Numbered from the stretch's first letter, positions 1 through 8,142 are shown. The stretch: 17,860 nucleotides of DNA from Opacimonas sp964559075 (GCA_964559075.1 CAZLGJ010000052.1:1-17860), one strand, 5' to 3'. Numbers and translations are program-made. Notes: a model not told the origin generated them from the sequence alone.

Positions 1-253
1 CTTTTATGTCTTGAAAAAGGGCATTTAAACTAGAAGGAGAGTCAATCGCTATTCCTTCCTTGTTTTCAACTTGGCTGATGCCGACATTTAGCTGTTCACG
101 GAGCTGTGCCAATTTTACTGCATTGTTCCAATCTTCGTGAGTATCCATAAAGCGAAGTGCCTCGCGAATAACCTCGCTAGCATTATTATATAAACCGCTG
201 TCAACTTTGGCTTTAACTCGAGCTTCTAATTCGTCAGTAAGAGAGATATGCAT
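1..253 (-). CDS. ParD-like antitoxin (ribbon-helix-helix), 3' end outside window
   Basis: An open frame of 84 codons runs off the left edge without a stop. It begins MHISLTDELEARVK and continues with GLYNNASEVIREALR (residues 20-34), which is the ParD/CopG-type ribbon-helix-helix pattern: a short beta strand followed by two helices. ParD proteins are usually about 80-95 residues, so only a few codons are probably missing. ParD antitoxins dimerise through this N-terminal domain to bind their own promoter, and their C-terminal part neutralises a ParE toxin. The partner toxin would lie just outside the window. The start is supported by a GAGG box at 259-262, five bases before the ATG. The gene starts 16 bases after the RND permease stop on the same strand, so read-through from that operon is possible. 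No separate promoter is evident. Family call is firm; the presence of a toxin is inference. Confidence 0.85.
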   Translation of the reverse strand, partial: MHISLTDELEARVKAKVDSGLYNNASEVIREALRFMDTHEDWNNAVKLAQLREQLNVGISQVENKEGIAIDSPSSLNALFQDIK

Positions 254-269
254 GCTAACCTCACAATTT

Positions 270-3200
270 TTACTGTATTGCTTTTTCTGGCTTAACGCCA
301 CCCACCAATCCATATAACTTATCCTCCAACATCAACAAACTCGGCGTAATTAACAAAGTCAACAGCGTGGCAAACGTCAATCCGCCAGCAATGGTGCTGG
401 CAAGGGTGGCCCACCATTGCGCTGAAGGCGCCCCGACTGAGATATCGCGGCCAAGGATATCAATAGTCAACGCAAATACCATGGGCAGTAAACCTAGCAC
501 TGTGGTGACAGATGTTAGCAATACCGGTCTGAGCCTTTGGGCGGAAGTGCGCAAAATCGCCTCTTTTGTCTCCATCCCCTTATTTTTTAAATCATTGTAA
601 GTATCAATCAATACAATGTTGTTGTTTACAACAATTCCGGCCAGCGCAATCACGCCGATTCCGCCCATGACGATGCCAAAAGCTTGTCCCGTGGCGAGTA
701 AGCCCAACAATACCCCTGCCGTGGAGAAGATAATTGCGCTCGAAACAATAAACGCTCGATAAAAGCTGTTGAACTGCGTGATTAAAATCACCAGCATTAA
801 GAAAATAGCCACAATAAAGGCGTTGCTCAAAAACGTCATCGCTTCTTGTGAGTCTTCATCCTGTCCCTTAAAGGTGGCACTTGCGCCATTTGGTAGCGGG
901 TTTTGTGCTAGCGCTTGGCGAAGCTGTTGACTTTGCGCATCGGCTAATAAGCTTTCTGCGACAGCAGATTTGATGGTCATCGTGCGCTGAGCGTCGGTGC
1001 GGGTAACGCGACCAATTTTTTGCGCCGGCTCAAACGTTACAAAATTGCGAATGGGCACTAATCCCTGGTTTGTCGGTATTTTTAAATTGTAAAGCTGTTC
1101 CAAGTTGCGATTTTCGATTGGAAAACGCAGGCGAATTTCAACTTCGTCCTCGACGTCATCGGGACGATACTCCGCTAACAACGCGCCGTTAGTAATGAGC
1201 GTCACCGCATTGCCTAAAAGCGAAACATCGACATTGAATTTTGCCGCTAACTCTCGATTGATGTTCAGTCGCCACTCGATACTTGGCAGTGGCCTTGAGT
1301 CTTCGATATCTTCAAAACCACCAATTTGATCCATTAAGTTGCGGATGTGCGCAACAGCCGGTGCTAAGGTATCAGGGTTCTGTGCGCTTACATCAATTTC
1401 GATAGGTTTGCCCGCGCCAGGGCCAGCCTGTTGTTCACGAATTTGTACCTTGATGCCGGCAATATCGTTGATTTGACGGCGCATTTGTTCAATGAGAGTC
1501 GCGGCATCTGGGCGGGTTTGCCAATCGGCCAAATCTAGCTGAATAACGCCAATGGTGTCTTCGGGCATCTCTGATTGAGGCTGTACGCCCGCGCTCATGG
1601 TTTTGGTATAGACCGCATCTAGGTGATCTTGCTTAAGCAAGATGCGCTCTACTTTGCGTACCAAATCATCGCGCTCAGAGATAGATAAATCGCCTCTCGC
1701 TTGCACTTGGACTTGCAAAAACTCAGGTTCTATCTCGGGGAAAAACTCCACGCCCTTGCCTAAGCTGAAATAAGCAATGTATGCCAAAAACAGTGCCACC
1801 ACCGCAGTGGCAACGCTTTTTCCGGGATGGGATAATAAGGTGTTGAGTACGTTTAAATAGGTACCTACCCAGCCTGTAATTTCGTCCAAATCTCCACTTT
1901 CCGCCGCGCGGATGGCTTTGGTGGCAGAAGAGAGAGGGCGTTCTTCGGTATCAGCGGATGGCTGATTCGTAATCAATCCGCCCAACACGGGGATAAAAAT
2001 CAGCGCCATAAACAAAGAGGCAATGAGCGTGATGATCACCGTAATGGGTAAGAATTTCATAAACTCTCCCACCAGCCCTGGCCACACCAACAGTGGCGTA
2101 AACACCGCCAAGGTAGTTGCCGTTGAGGCAATAATGGGCCATGACATGCGTTTGGCCGCTGATGCAAACGCGGTACTGGGGGACTCACCGTCCTGCATGT
2201 AACGATCGGCTAATTCGATAGTCACAATTGCTCCGTCCACCAGCATGCCGACAACCAAAATCAGGCTAAACAGTACGACAATATTGAGCGTATACCCAAA
2301 AAAGCTGATCACCAGCATCGCGGTTAAAAAAGAGCCCGGTATCGCCAGTCCAACTAACACGGCGGGCCGCACGCCCAGCGCCGCTACCACGACGATCATC
2401 ACCAGTACAATGGCGGTGAGCACGTTATTTTCCAAGTCGCCCAGCATGGTTTTGATTTCGTTGGATTTGTCCTGCAGGTAGTTGACTTTGATAGTCTTTG
2501 GCCACGAGCTCTGCGCCGCTTCGACAATGGCGCGAACTTGCGCAACCGTTTCAATGATATTGGCGCCGGTGCGTTTGGACACTTCTAATGCTAAAGATGG
2601 CTCGCCCTGAATGCGTGCGAACGTGGCGGGATCTTTAAACGTTCGTCGGATCGTCGCCACATCCGAGAAGGTCACAATGGTATCGCCGACGCGTTTGACC
2701 GGCAGTGTCGACAGATCTTCCATGGTTTCAATTACGCCAGGTACTTTAAACACCATCCGTCCTGCACCCGTATCCAACGCTCCTGCTGCGACCAGCCTAT
2801 TGTTGCTGCTGACAAAATTAAACACATCGACAAAAGAGAGGTTGTAGGTTTCCAGCGCTAGCGGATCAACCACGACTTCCAACAATTCCTCGCGCTCTCC
2901 GCCAATTTCGACCTCCAGCACTCCAGTAAGGGCTTCGATGTTGTCTTTCAATGCTTTTGCGATGTTGAGCAAGGTGCGCTCAGGGATATCGCCCGAAAGC
3001 ACCACGGTGAGTACTGGGAATAAAGAAATATTGACCTCGGTGACTCTTGGTTCCTCACTACCAAAAGGGATTTCCGCTTTGGCAATGTCCACTTTTTCAC
3101 GCACATCCTGCAGCGCTTTATCCGCATCAAACCCGGCATCAAACTCCAGCGTGACGGAGGCAAATCCTTGTGTGCCCGTTGCCGACATCTCTTTGAGCCC

Positions 3201-3428
3201 CTCGATAGTTTGCAGCTCTTTTTCTAGAGGCCTGATCAACAAACGTTCGGCATCTTCAGGGGAGATCCCGTCATACACGACTGATACATAAATAATGGGA
3301 ATAGTGACATCCGGCTCTGCTTCTTTGGGGATGGTAAAATAAGTGCTTGCGCCAGCCACAATCATCATCAAAAACACTAACACCACGGTTCGAGAACGAG
3401 CAAAAGCAGCATCAATGATGTTGAACAT
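270..3428 (-). CDS. RND efflux transporter permease subunit (AcrB/HAE-1-like)
   Basis: The 1052-residue product has the length and layout of an inner-membrane RND permease. It has a first membrane helix at about 12-33, a large periplasmic loop, a helix block at about 336-490, a seventh helix near 538-556, a second periplasmic loop and a last block at about 865-1035. RND pumps are trimeric proton antiporters that export drugs or other toxic compounds through an adaptor and an outer-membrane channel. The TM4 relay motif reads GMLVDGAIV, giving a single acidic residue D398 followed by G399 where AcrB has two Asp. TM10 reads GIVVNNNIVLID (931-942), with Asn where AcrB has Lys940. This variant is common in HAE-1 relatives, so loss of function is not implied; substrate cannot be told. 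The start ATG lies just after the adaptor gene, so the two are one operon. No outer-membrane factor gene is in the window. Confidence 0.95.
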   Translation of the reverse strand: MFNIIDAAFARSRTVVLVFLMMIVAGASTYFTIPKEAEPDVTIPIIYVSVVYDGISPEDAERLLIRPLEKELQTIEGLKEMSATGTQGFASVTLEFDAGFDADKALQDVREKVDIAKAEIPFGSEEPRVTEVNISLFPVLTVVLSGDIPERTLLNIAKALKDNIEALTGVLEVEIGGEREELLEVVVDPLALETYNLSFVDVFNFVSSNNRLVAAGALDTGAGRMVFKVPGVIETMEDLSTLPVKRVGDTIVTFSDVATIRRTFKDPATFARIQGEPSLALEVSKRTGANIIETVAQVRAIVEAAQSSWPKTIKVNYLQDKSNEIKTMLGDLENNVLTAIVLVMIVVVAALGVRPAVLVGLAIPGSFLTAMLVISFFGYTLNIVVLFSLILVVGMLVDGAIVTIELADRYMQDGESPSTAFASAAKRMSWPIIASTATTLAVFTPLLVWPGLVGEFMKFLPITVIITLIASLFMALIFIPVLGGLITNQPSADTEERPLSSATKAIRAAESGDLDEITGWVGTYLNVLNTLLSHPGKSVATAVVALFLAYIAYFSLGKGVEFFPEIEPEFLQVQVQARGDLSISERDDLVRKVERILLKQDHLDAVYTKTMSAGVQPQSEMPEDTIGVIQLDLADWQTRPDAATLIEQMRRQINDIAGIKVQIREQQAGPGAGKPIEIDVSAQNPDTLAPAVAHIRNLMDQIGGFEDIEDSRPLPSIEWRLNINRELAAKFNVDVSLLGNAVTLITNGALLAEYRPDDVEDEVEIRLRFPIENRNLEQLYNLKIPTNQGLVPIRNFVTFEPAQKIGRVTRTDAQRTMTIKSAVAESLLADAQSQQLRQALAQNPLPNGASATFKGQDEDSQEAMTFLSNAFIVAIFLMLVILITQFNSFYRAFIVSSAIIFSTAGVLLGLLATGQAFGIVMGGIGVIALAGIVVNNNIVLIDTYNDLKNKGMETKEAILRTSAQRLRPVLLTSVTTVLGLLPMVFALTIDILGRDISVGAPSAQWWATLASTIAGGLTFATLLTLLITPSLLMLEDKLYGLVGGVKPEKAIQ

Positions 3429-3475
3429 AGTTTACCTCGCCTCTGCCGGTAGAGTGTTGCTATTGGCGGTACCGC

Positions 3476-4531
3476 TCATTTCAGTGTGCACCTGCATGCC
3501 ATCTTCGACAAACCCTTGACCCGCAACGAAACACGAGCCACCTCGGGCAACCCACTGACCCAAGCGCCGCCGGTATCACTTTGCAAAATAGACACCTCGC
3601 GGAAGCTGACGGTGTCATTATCGTCCACAATTTTGATGCCGATTTTTCCCTGTGCATTTAACGAGAATAACGCAGGCGATATATAGTGAGCATCCTGCGT
3701 GTCCACGGCAATTTTGGTCTTTGCGCTCATGCCGCTTTTGAGGCGTCCATCGCTATTATCGATCAGGATTTCAACATCAAAACTGCGCGTGCCGCTATTG
3801 GCCCTAGGCGAAATATAATTGACAACCCCAGCAACCTGCTCCCCTGTTGCAAGCGCCACATCGACCTTGCTGCCGATTGCAATGTTGTTAATTTGATGTT
3901 GTCCAATGGGGACATTGACGATAAGCGGTGAGGGCTCGATCAATACGGCAATGGCAGCGTTTTTTTGCACAAAATCACCCACCTCTACCAGTCGTCTTTC
4001 GAGTATGCCCGTAAACGGCGCCGGTATTTTGGTGCGGGCAATATCGAGCTCTATCCGTGCAATGGCTGCTTCAGCCGCTTTGACACTGGCCCGAGCGCTC
4101 TCTAACTCACTTTCTGATTGAAAGTTTTGTGTGGCTAAACGCGCTAAGCGTTCCAACGTTTTACTGCGCGATTCTAACAGCGCCGTTTGTTCTGCTAACT
4201 GCAAGCGCCGATCTTCAATAGCGAGCTCCACCAGCGGCGCGCCTTTTGCAACCGATTTGCCTTCAACTGCCGCGGTTTGTACCACTTGCCCTTGAGTTTG
4301 GGCGCGCACTTCTACCACTTTGTTAGGCTCAACCTGACCGTGACTGCTCACAAAGATTGGGGTAGGTTGAGCGCGCAGCTGTTGCACTGCCACTTTAAAT
4401 AATACTGCCTCGTTTTGCACCCTGTTATCTTGCGCGGTTTTATTTTCTGAGTCTGAAAAGAGCATGCCTGAGGCCATCCACAGCACAAATAAGACCGCGA
4501 TTGCAATGGAGATGAGGTAGGATTGACGCAT
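3476..4531 (-). CDS. RND periplasmic adaptor (membrane fusion protein), C-terminus frameshifted
   Basis: The 351-residue frame encodes a HlyD/AcrA-type adaptor that would link the downstream permease to an outer-membrane channel. It has an N-terminal membrane anchor (about 6-25), a lipoyl-type half (GQVEPNKVVEVRAQTQGQV), an alpha-helical hairpin rich in Ala/Glu/Leu (about 108-165), the second lipoyl half (PAPFTGILERRLVEVGDFV), and beta-barrel and membrane-proximal parts (about 200-330). The last 15 or so residues (from about RVKGLSK) look wrong for the family. In the next frame the DNA encodes GQGFVEDGMQVHTEMSG and then a stop at 3432-3434, three bases before the permease ATG, which is the normal ending and spacing. 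One base therefore appears to be missing between about 3520 and 3531, in a GGG or TTT run; restoring it gives a 366-residue protein. This may be a sequencing error or a real lesion. A modest AAGG ribosome site precedes the ATG. Confidence 0.9.
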   Translation of the reverse strand: MRQSYLISIAIAVLFVLWMASGMLFSDSENKTAQDNRVQNEAVLFKVAVQQLRAQPTPIFVSSHGQVEPNKVVEVRAQTQGQVVQTAAVEGKSVAKGAPLVELAIEDRRLQLAEQTALLESRSKTLERLARLATQNFQSESELESARASVKAAEAAIARIELDIARTKIPAPFTGILERRLVEVGDFVQKNAAIAVLIEPSPLIVNVPIGQHQINNIAIGSKVDVALATGEQVAGVVNYISPRANSGTRSFDVEILIDNSDGRLKSGMSAKTKIAVDTQDAHYISPALFSLNAQGKIGIKIVDDNDTVSFREVSILQSDTGGAWVSGLPEVARVSLRVKGLSKMACRCTLK

Positions 4532-4595
4532 GAATAAGGCCTTTAAAGTCGGGAGTTGAAAGTAGCTAAATTGAGTCCGTTTCTATAGCTAAACT

Positions 4596-4623
4596 ACTAT
4601 ATTGAAAATAGTGAGAATATCAA
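4596..4623 (-). promoter_or_regulatory. Sigma-70-like promoter of the RND efflux operon
   Basis: On the minus strand a -35 TTGATA (4618-4623) and a -10 TATAGT (4596-4601) are separated by 16 bases; each matches consensus at five of six positions. Transcription would start near 4589, leaving about 58 bases of leader before the adaptor ATG. The 8-bp word TAGCTAAA occurs twice in this region (4563-4570 and 4586-4593), a possible second binding pattern. This is a reading by eye and untested. Confidence 0.55.
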
Positions 4624-4648
4624 CAAAAGCAATAAGTTGCTTGTTGAT
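4619..4648. promoter_or_regulatory. Interrupted 30-bp dyad overlapping the -35, candidate repressor operator
   Basis: ATCAAC(aa)AAGCAA-TAAG-TTGCTT-GTTGAT pairs 12 bases on each arm, with a 2-base bulge and a 4-base centre. One arm covers the -35 of the RND promoter. Efflux operons are often controlled by TetR/AcrR-type repressors binding such dyads over the promoter. No regulator gene is adjacent, so the binder is unknown. A terminator for the glycosyltransferase gene (stop at 4686) is the alternative, but no T-run follows the stem on the minus strand. Confidence 0.45.
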
Positions 4649-4685
4649 ATGTATCAAATTATTTGGTCAAACTTGGCCTTCGCTT

Positions 4686-5888
4686 TTATGATTGTTTGGC
4701 TGTTGCATGTGCTAGTTGAGGCGCGATAAAGTCAAATAAACTATGCGGCCATACCTGATTATTTTTAGGGATAGTATAGTGTGGGAGACCTGATGCGAGC
4801 TTTGGGATGGCTTTAAGCATAAAAGCAGCTATGATTTGTTCTGACGTCTGCATCGGCAATACTGCGCCGATCCCCAAACGCGTTATATTATACGCCGTCA
4901 TCTGTTGCTCGACGTGTTCGGGGATCACCAGCACGGGTTTATGCGCCTGCCACGCCTGAGTAACGGTGCCAATCCCAGCATGACAAACGACCGCGCTGCA
5001 GCGCGCAAGCGCAGCTTTTATATCCAGTGGTTTCTCAGCTACGTCAATGCCGATTTGGGTCAAGGCTAGCTTGTCACTGGGGTGCAGATTTTTAAAATAC
5101 CCAAATACATCGTAATGCCGACTGACAAATTTTAACGTGTTCACTAATTTGGTGTGCTGCATATTAAGATACACAAAAATAGCCGGTCTTGCGCCGACTT
5201 GATAGGCAGCTGGGGCTTTGATTGGCAGCATGTTGGTGTGTAAAAAATACCGACGCTGGCAATTTTTTTGCCGAATGTTTGCGTAGTGATCGAGCTCTGG
5301 ATGTGCATCGATAATTGCATTGTCCGGGGAGAAATAATCGCTTAGGCGGCGTGCATTATAGGCGGGGCTTATTTTTGCACAAACCCGTTTGAGCCGGCTG
5401 TCTATGGTCTTGGTCCACTTGGTTAACGTATCTGGGGATTCGTTACGCCAATGCTGTAACGCTGGAAACGGCGACATATCTGGGGGCACTTCAAAGCCAT
5501 TGCCTACCAAAATATAGGGGATCTGGCACATGTCTGCAGCGATCATGGCCGTGGGCGCGTGATCGAGCAAGACAAAATCTGGTGACAAAGCCTCAAATTG
5601 CGCGATCCACCATGATATCAACCTTTGCAATACCTCATCATCATACCAGCCGCTGCGATAAACAACATGCGCGTAATTCGGCGATGCCCCAGGCATTTTT
5701 TTGGGCAATCGCAAACAGGGTGCAACGGATGTTGATACGTTGAGGTCAAAATCAAATTTTTCTGGTGACTTTAACAGCAGCGTAGCTTTGGTGAGATGTC
5801 CGTCTAGTGCCGTTAGCATGTTACGTGCACGATAGACATGGCCTAACCCCGCGCCGAGTTCCCAACAATATACGACATGATATGGCAT
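4686..5888 (-). CDS. UGT/MurG-like (GT-B fold) glycosyltransferase
   Basis: The 400-residue protein has the two-domain plan of GT1/GT28 enzymes. The N-terminal domain opens with a short beta strand and a GxGxGH loop (GAGLGHVYRARNML, from residue 12), typical of the acceptor-side lobe. The C-terminal domain carries CHAGIGTVTQAWQAHKPVLV (302-321), then P-E and Q-Q (323-329), the signature that binds the nucleotide-sugar donor in MurG and UGT families. No signal peptide or membrane helix is obvious, so it probably acts in the cytoplasm or at the inner membrane face. Donor and acceptor cannot be named. Its ATG follows the stop of the upstream gene by three bases, suggesting translational coupling. 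Being encoded next to a secreted protein with a peptidoglycan-binding domain hints at an envelope role, but that is inference. Fold call is confident; specificity is open. Confidence 0.8.
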   Translation of the reverse strand: MPYHVVYCWELGAGLGHVYRARNMLTALDGHLTKATLLLKSPEKFDFDLNVSTSVAPCLRLPKKMPGASPNYAHVVYRSGWYDDEVLQRLISWWIAQFEALSPDFVLLDHAPTAMIAADMCQIPYILVGNGFEVPPDMSPFPALQHWRNESPDTLTKWTKTIDSRLKRVCAKISPAYNARRLSDYFSPDNAIIDAHPELDHYANIRQKNCQRRYFLHTNMLPIKAPAAYQVGARPAIFVYLNMQHTKLVNTLKFVSRHYDVFGYFKNLHPSDKLALTQIGIDVAEKPLDIKAALARCSAVVCHAGIGTVTQAWQAHKPVLVIPEHVEQQMTAYNITRLGIGAVLPMQTSEQIIAAFMLKAIPKLASGLPHYTIPKNNQVWPHSLFDFIAPQLAHATAKQS

Positions 5889-5891
5889 CGG

Positions 5892-6515
5892 CTAAGGCGC
5901 TTGTTTAGACTTCGCTGAGGCGGGCTTCAAAAACAATGCGGTCAACGTTTCTTGATCAAAGGTGCCTGTGACCGAAATGCCTGCCGCTTTTTGAAAAGCA
6001 ACAATAGCTTTGATATCCACGTCAGAAAAATTTCCTCGCTTGGGAGCACTTGTATAAAAGCCCATGTTTGAGAGTCGGTCCTGCGCGCGAGATAAAATCT
6101 CCTCATACATATACAAGGTGTGTTGATTGGCTTTCACCGTGACAACGGTATTTTTTTGCGTTAACCGTATGGGGTAGAAGGCTTTGATAAGACTGTTAGC
6201 AGCATCAAAAAACTTGGCATCTGGATGAGCTTCACAGTGCCTTGCTAATAGCAACATAAACAACTCTGTAGTCTGCCACGGTAGCAAGTCATAATTATCA
6301 GGCGCAAACTGGTTATATGCACTGATGTAGCCTTCGACCCAGCCGCTGTAAAGCAAAAAGTCGGTGTTTTTGGCAGCCGCGCTCTGACTATAATCTTGAC
6401 AGTCTTGGCGAGCCGCGCCTTTTGCTGCAAAATGCCCATTGCTATCCGCAGCGCTGACCAATAAGGAACATCCTAACGTACTTGCTGCAATTAATTTCCA
6501 TATATTCATACGCAT
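5892..6515 (-). CDS. Secreted protein with C-terminal peptidoglycan-binding domain
   Basis: The 207-residue product starts with a Sec signal peptide (MRMNIWKLIAASTLGCSLLV, probable cut after SA near residue 22), so it should be periplasmic. The middle part (about 39-115) contains two Cys (C39, C94) that could form a disulfide, around the motif YSGWVEGYISAYNQF; this resembles small periplasmic domains of unknown role and I do not assign it. Residues about 137-197 fit the PG_binding_1 fold: an amphipathic helix (YEEILSRAQDRLSNMGF), then DIKAIVAFQKAAGISVTGTF and DQETLTALF. That domain usually anchors envelope enzymes to peptidoglycan, yet no catalytic domain is seen here. The gene leads a two-gene unit with the glycosyltransferase. 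A second ATG two codons in (MNIW) is an equally possible start. Confidence 0.75.
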   Translation of the reverse strand: MRMNIWKLIAASTLGCSLLVSAADSNGHFAAKGAARQDCQDYSQSAAAKNTDFLLYSGWVEGYISAYNQFAPDNYDLLPWQTTELFMLLLARHCEAHPDAKFFDAANSLIKAFYPIRLTQKNTVVTVKANQHTLYMYEEILSRAQDRLSNMGFYTSAPKRGNFSDVDIKAIVAFQKAAGISVTGTFDQETLTALFLKPASAKSKQAP

Positions 6516-6541
6516 CCCTAAAACAACAATAAGTGAACCAC

Positions 6542-6590
6542 AAAAAGCTCACAAGCTTAGAGATATATCTGCTAGGCTCGTGAACTTTTT
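6542..6590. terminator. Long bidirectional terminator-like hairpin
   Basis: The two arms, AAAAAGCTCACAAGCTTAG and the complement of CTAGGCTCGTGAACTTTTT, pair almost throughout around a perfect AGATATATCT centre. The A-tract on the left and T-tract on the right mean either strand ends in a U-run. It begins 22 bases after the stop of the PEP-CTERM-like gene on the minus strand and most simply terminates that transcript, insulating the two-gene unit that starts at 6515. Confidence 0.75.
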
Positions 6591-6611
6591 ACTGTTATGA
6601 CGCTGTTTAGC

Positions 6612-8066
6612 CTAACTGAGCTTACAGCGGCGGTTGCGTCCAAATAATGCCAAACCTGCTCCCAATAGTAATAATGCAGCACCTGTAGGCGCGTTGACTG
6701 GTGTAGTGGGCCCGCCGACAAATTGCGTGATTGGCAGTTGAGATGCCGTAATGCCGGTACCCGGTGTTAAAAATGAAACACCCAGCGCAAATGCCAAAGG
6801 ATCATTTGGATCTAGCATTAAGCTAGTATCAATACCGTCAAGAGTGAAACTTAAGATATCCAAGAAGCCATTAGCGGCAAAGTCAAAAGTTTCTCCGGCA
6901 TTGATGGCAAACATCTCATTCATGCCATTTGAGAAGAACGATAACATGTAGCCATCCGCATCGTTTACCGTTGCAAGGCTCGGGGCAGTGACTGTTGCGA
7001 CTTCTTGAGAAAATTCATAGAAGTATCCCACGGCAATATCGGGGTCAAGCCAGATCGTTTCCATCGCATCCAGCTCTGGGAGAGTGAAGAGCCAAGCGCC
7101 GTTTTCGTCTCTTGGGTTAGACACATCAGGCAATAGCGGCGTGAATTCGGACTCGCCCAACACACCGAAGTTTGCCAAATAAATGGTAGTGTCTAAGGAG
7201 CTATCAGAAGTATCAGCCAATAGCACTTTAAACGTGTTATCGCCGCTATCAACGGGGATGTCGAAGCGCAATAGTGGATTGCCGTTAGGGGCTAGCATGC
7301 CGTTGAGAATGGTGCCTTCCACTTCCGCAAAGTCGGGATGTGAAATATTAATCCGTTCCAATGCTGTGCTCATGCTCGACGAATCTGGGACTCCAGCGAC
7401 ATTTTCACCGTTAAAATACAAGCCAAACGCATCATTAAAGGGAGAATCCACAAAGTTAGGATATTCTTCAGAGCCAAATGCAGCAAAAAAAGTAATAGTA
7501 GTGGCTTCTGCGACTGAAAACTCGATGTCCAATTCAACTGGATCAAAGTGAGTTGGCATACCTGATAACTCGGATAACAACTCATTTTGTTCATCGGTGG
7601 CGGCTGTATCTGCGCTTGATGAGGTTTCGCTATCATCATAAGGCGCATCTTCGTAATCTTCAATGTTGCCCGTGCTGATCACGATACCGCCGGCAGCGGG
7701 TAGATTATAGGTGCCAGATGCATTGGTAAAGGTACCGATTTGGGGAATGCTAGGAAAGGCCATATCATCCATATCGACTAAAGCTAACGGGACAACGCCT
7801 AGATCAGCAAGTACGTCAATGCCGCCGTAATCGCCACCATAGTCGCCCCCGTAATCACCGCCATAATCATCAAAATCAAACTCTGTGCCAAACGATAGTG
7901 AGGCAGACGTTATTGTAATGTTTGAATCCGGAACGAGCAGTGTATCTGCTAGTACCGTGGCGTCTGTTTCTGCGGTGATGACTATTGCTTGTGCATGATT
8001 TACTTGCAGGGTAAATGCAATAGCTGTTGCTAACAGAGATGAACGTATCACTTTCTGTTTCATCAT
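6612..8066 (-). CDS. Choice-of-anchor L domain protein with PEP-CTERM-like C-terminus
   Basis: The 484-residue protein has a signal peptide (1-27, ending NHAQA). The motif FGSEEYPNFVDSPFNDAFGL (197-216) is the hallmark of the choice-of-anchor L domain, found in surface proteins that use different C-terminal anchors. The last 28 residues form a sorting tail: VNAPTG, a Leu/Ala-rich helix, then FGRNRR. This matches the PEP-CTERM plan with a degenerate VPEP motif, so the protein is likely processed by an exosortase and displayed or released; no exosortase is in the window. The mature protein is very acidic and low in Cys, usual for such exported proteins. DYGG is repeated four times at 67-82. The ATG follows an AAAGGA ribosome site at good spacing and a second ATG follows directly. 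The gene stands alone between the hairpin at 6542-6590 and its own promoter region. Function beyond surface or matrix localisation is unknown. Confidence 0.85.
   Translation of the reverse strand: MMKQKVIRSSLLATAIAFTLQVNHAQAIVITAETDATVLADTLLVPDSNITITSASLSFGTEFDFDDYGGDYGGDYGGDYGGIDVLADLGVVPLALVDMDDMAFPSIPQIGTFTNASGTYNLPAAGGIVISTGNIEDYEDAPYDDSETSSSADTAATDEQNELLSELSGMPTHFDPVELDIEFSVAEATTITFFAAFGSEEYPNFVDSPFNDAFGLYFNGENVAGVPDSSSMSTALERINISHPDFAEVEGTILNGMLAPNGNPLLRFDIPVDSGDNTFKVLLADTSDSSLDTTIYLANFGVLGESEFTPLLPDVSNPRDENGAWLFTLPELDAMETIWLDPDIAVGYFYEFSQEVATVTAPSLATVNDADGYMLSFFSNGMNEMFAINAGETFDFAANGFLDILSFTLDGIDTSLMLDPNDPLAFALGVSFLTPGTGITASQLPITQFVGGPTTPVNAPTGAALLLLGAGLALFGRNRRCKLS
7821..7868 (-). repeat. 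Four tandem 12-bp units encoding DYGG
   Basis: Four consecutive 12-bp units each encode Asp-Tyr-Gly-Gly in the PEP-CTERM-like protein. The units differ at synonymous third positions (GAT/GAC, TAT/TAC, varied Gly codons), so the peptide repeat is kept while the DNA has drifted. This suggests selection on the peptide rather than a fresh slippage expansion. Confidence 0.85.
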
Positions 8067-8100
8067 ATTTTCCTTTTAGATGGGCTTTTTTAATTACCGA

Positions 8101-8139
8101 CACCTTTACTGCACGACGGTGAACAGTGACTTAAAGGTG
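8101..8139. repeat. Inverted repeat upstream of the PEP-CTERM-like gene
   Basis: CACCTTTA (8101-8108) and TAAAGGTG (8132-8139) form an 8-bp inverted repeat with a 23-base centre. It lies at the expected start of the transcript from the candidate sigma-54 promoter, so it may be a leader hairpin or a protein-binding dyad. No T-run follows it, so it is not a terminator. Confidence 0.4.
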
Positions 8140-8142
8140 CAC

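Noticed and set aside
270..3428. Heavy-metal RND pump (CzcA/CusA), suggested by the VDGAIV motif.
   Set aside because: The overall length, the TM10 motif GIVVNNNIVLID and the adaptor without metal-binding His/Met clusters fit HAE-1-type drug efflux relatives better.
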